Origin: Intestinimonas sp.
GTDB taxonomy: Bacteria; Bacillota; Clostridia; Oscillospirales; Oscillospiraceae
Assembly (NCBI GenBank): GCA_022653075.1
Contig: JALCSB010000012.1
Span: 21,150-85,149, forward strand
Reading direction: 5' to 3'
DNA: 64,000 nucleotides
Below, one piece after another: positions 62,416 to 64,000 of the stretch (within the stretch, counting starts at the first letter, position 1; every line of letters begins with the position of its first letter). Both the position numbers and the translations under genes were made by a program. Under the pieces are notes generated by a model. It saw nothing but the letters and a program-made list of their open reading frames with translations. It was not told where the DNA came from and ran no database searches.

Positions 62416-63681
62416 TTATGCCGCCGGGGACGCGGAAGGCTGAGGTGTGCTGGAGTCGGTGGGTGCACTGGAGCCGGCAGGTACGCTGGAGTCGCTGGGC
62501 GAAGGAGATGGAGAAGGTATCGCTTCATCCTGCATCTTGGTGCGCAACTGGGTCAGTGCGGTATAAAACGCTTGAATATCCAGATTATCATAGGCGTCGG
62601 TGGTCTGCACCTGCGTCTCGTCCATCCAGGAGTCTACTTGTTTGTTCATCAGGTCCTTGGCGTAACTGTCGCGGGTTTCGTCGGTGTCGGCGGACAGGCG
62701 CATGATGATGTGATAACCGCTGTAGCCGCCGGAGCTGGCATTATTAACGGCCACCGGTTCGCTGATCTGGCCGATTTCCAGTGCGGCGGAGGCGTCCTTG
62801 AATTCTTGCGTCAGACTGTCATCCGGGCCAAAGGTATAGCCGTCAGGGCTATTCAGCGCGCCGCTGTTGTCCACATCGTCGCTGTCCGCTTTCATCAGCT
62901 CGTCGAATTTTTCCTCCGTATCCCCGGCGGCGGAGAGTTCTGCGCGGATCTGTGTCGCTTTTTCCAGCGCAGTGGCCATGCCGTCGTCACTCGTGGACTG
63001 GTCGGCCACGGCTTTTACCAGAATATGCTTAACGCGCATAGTGCCGTTCTGATCCAGCCAGGTGTTAAAATCCTCATCTGTGGGTGCCTGAGAACCGTCC
63101 TTGCCAAAGATACCCTGCGTCAGGTCATTATAGAGATAGCTGGCCTGATTGACACGGGCGAAGCCCTCTTTAGACAGACCGATGATGGCCAGCCAATACT
63201 GGAACGCGCCGTCTTCCGTCAGATCCATACCCAAACTGGAAACCTGTTGCTTCAGTTGACTCTTCATGCTGGAAATCTCATCATTATAGTCTTTTTTGTC
63301 GGTATCACTCATGGAATAGCCCAGCTCAGTGGCCTTGTTTTCCACAACTTTATAAAGTTTGGCGGTCTGCATGGCATTTTTCTTCAGATATTCCGTCATC
63401 GTGGTGCCGTCACCCAGATCCATGGTCCAATCTATGTCACCATACTGGCTCATGCTATCGGCACCATAGACCACCCAATAAAGATAATCCTCGGCTTTGA
63501 CATCCGCACCGTTTACCTTGAACAAGACGGTGTCACGGGGAATACCTGCGGTTTCCTTAATGACGTCGTCGGGGATAAACGAAGGCAGTGACTCCGCGGC
63601 TTGCGGCATGCTGCATCCGGCCAAAGTAACGGCTAAAGCGGTGGCCAGGGCCGCGCTTAATAATCTAATGTTCCGTTTCAT
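62416..63681 (-). CDS. PrsA-like peptidyl-prolyl isomerase lipoprotein
   Basis: This 421-residue secreted foldase has a lipoprotein signal with lipobox LAGC (Cys23). A SurA/PrsA-type helical N-terminal region runs to about residue 210, followed by a parvulin PPIase domain starting MRVKHILVKAV and containing GYTFGPDDSLTQEF and GGYSGYHIIMRL. The last 35 residues are Ser/Pro-rich (PSPSPSPSDSS and similar), an unstructured tail. It should act on the outer face of the membrane in folding secreted proteins. Start follows GGAGAG. Confidence 0.9.
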   Translation of the reverse strand: MKRNIRLLSAALATALAVTLAGCSMPQAAESLPSFIPDDVIKETAGIPRDTVLFKVNGADVKAEDYLYWVVYGADSMSQYGDIDWTMDLGDGTTMTEYLKKNAMQTAKLYKVVENKATELGYSMSDTDKKDYNDEISSMKSQLKQQVSSLGMDLTEDGAFQYWLAIIGLSKEGFARVNQASYLYNDLTQGIFGKDGSQAPTDEDFNTWLDQNGTMRVKHILVKAVADQSTSDDGMATALEKATQIRAELSAAGDTEEKFDELMKADSDDVDNSGALNSPDGYTFGPDDSLTQEFKDASAALEIGQISEPVAVNNASSGGYSGYHIIMRLSADTDETRDSYAKDLMNKQVDSWMDETQVQTTDAYDNLDIQAFYTALTQLRTKMQDEAIPSPSPSPSDSSVPAGSSAPTDSSTPQPSASPAA

Positions 63682-63723
63682 GCAACTCTCTCCTTCACAA
63701 TGTGCAACGGTTCAATAGCATCC

Positions 63724-63752
63724 ACTATAGCACGTTTTTCCGGCGGATACAA
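63724..63752 (-). promoter_or_regulatory. predicted promoter of the foldase gene
   Basis: On the minus strand TTGTAT (63747-63752), 17-base spacer, TATAGT (63724-63729). Confidence 0.6.
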
Positions 63753-63831
63753 CGGAAATGGCGCAAGTTCATGGATTATTCACAGAGATTTTGATTTTGT
63801 AATGATAGTCCAGTCCAGCCCATACGAGAGA

Positions 63832-63878
<47 letters not shown>

Positions 63879-63894
63879 GCTTCCCGCAGCCGCG

Positions 63895-64000
63895 TCAAAA
63901 CGGCAGATTCAAGCCGCCCGTTAGTTTTTGCATCGTCGTGGCCGCGTCGTCAGCTGCGGAACGAATGGCCTCATTCACCGCCGCCACGATGAGATCCTGA
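63895..64000 (-). CDS. YbaB/EbfC family nucleoid-associated protein, 3' end only
   Basis: The minus strand encodes the last 34 residues of a protein that continues beyond the window: DLIVAAVNEAIRSAADDAAT, then MQKLTGGLNLPF and a stop at 63895-63897. This matches the C-terminus of YbaB/EbfC, a small DNA-binding protein usually encoded between dnaX and recR. The homopolymer tract lies 16 bases past the stop codon. Confidence 0.85.
   Translation of the reverse strand, partial: QDLIVAAVNEAIRSAADDAATTMQKLTGGLNLPF

Noticed and set aside
62420..62520. Repeat of short PSP/SSAP units
   Set aside because: It is only the Ser/Pro-rich disordered tail of the foldase lipoprotein, not a DNA repeat element.

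Overview
The window (about 64 kb, moderately high GC) reads as chromosome of a strictly anaerobic, gut-type Clostridia, probably Oscillospiraceae (Intestinimonas/Lawsonibacter/Oscillibacter-like). That placement is inference from gene content and order: glmU-prs-pth-mfd, rplU-prp-rpmA-obg with a Prp-cleavable L27 N-terminus, pyruvate phosphate dikinase, a DUF1836 protein, an Lsa-type ABC-F protein and strong Gram-positive ribosome-binding sites. I found no rRNA, tRNA, CRISPR array, insertion sequence or prophage.

Layout. 0.15-6.7 kb (+): an L-cysteine desulfidase-like gene, the phosphate operon pstS-pstC-pstA-(pstB remnant)-phoU, and a YibE/F membrane protein. 6.8-7.0 kb: a remnant of a tryptophanase / tyrosine phenol-lyase gene. 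7.0-16.6 kb (-): a tightly packed ten-gene operon, the most interesting part of the window. 16.8-18.3 kb (-): an unfamiliar HTH regulator. 18.5-22.2 kb (+): a gamma-glutamylcyclotransferase-like protein and a BlaI/BlaR1-type pair with a clear double operator. 22.5-25.2 kb (-): an Lsa-like ABC-F gene with an attenuator-type leader, then a LysR regulator. 25.3-32.0 kb (+): a complete F-type ATP synthase operon, atpBEFHAGDC, with a 400-nt leader. 32.1-33.3 kb (-): two small genes. 33.6-44.0 kb (+): cobO, ppdK, a DUF1836-degV-prmA-phosphoesterase group and rplU-prp-rpmA-PPC-obg. 44.2-56.1 kb (-): thiolase, then glmU-prs-pth with a four-gene phospholipid module inserted before mfd, then an HD protein. 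56.3-59.5 kb (+): a GntR/ABC transporter operon. 59.6-64.0 kb (-): a Ca2+-type P-ATPase, a PrsA-like foldase lipoprotein, an implausible poly-G/poly-C tract and the 3' end of a ybaB-like gene.

The 7.0-16.6 kb operon combines an APC amine/amino-acid permease, a glutamine-synthetase-like ligase of the glutamate-amine type, a three-subunit glutamate-synthase-like set (class II amidotransferase, GXGXG domain and FMN domain, as in MgsABC/GlxBCD), and a four-subunit flavin/iron-sulfur dehydrogenase of the HcnABC/opine-oxidase/D-hydroxyproline-dehydrogenase type, ending in a RidA-family protein. Laid end to end this is the logic of the N-methylglutamate pathway: amine to gamma-glutamyl amide to N-alkylglutamate to aldehyde plus glutamate. 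Here, however, an opine-oxidase-like complex stands in place of the sarcosine-oxidase-like N-methylglutamate dehydrogenase. The amine substrate cannot be read from sequence. A divergent HTH protein and a terminator-like hairpin at the start of the transcript suggest substrate control.

Caveats: pstB and tnaA are clearly broken as written, and the poly-G/poly-C tract at about 63.85 kb looks artefactual. The pstB lesion should be confirmed on reads before it is given biological meaning.
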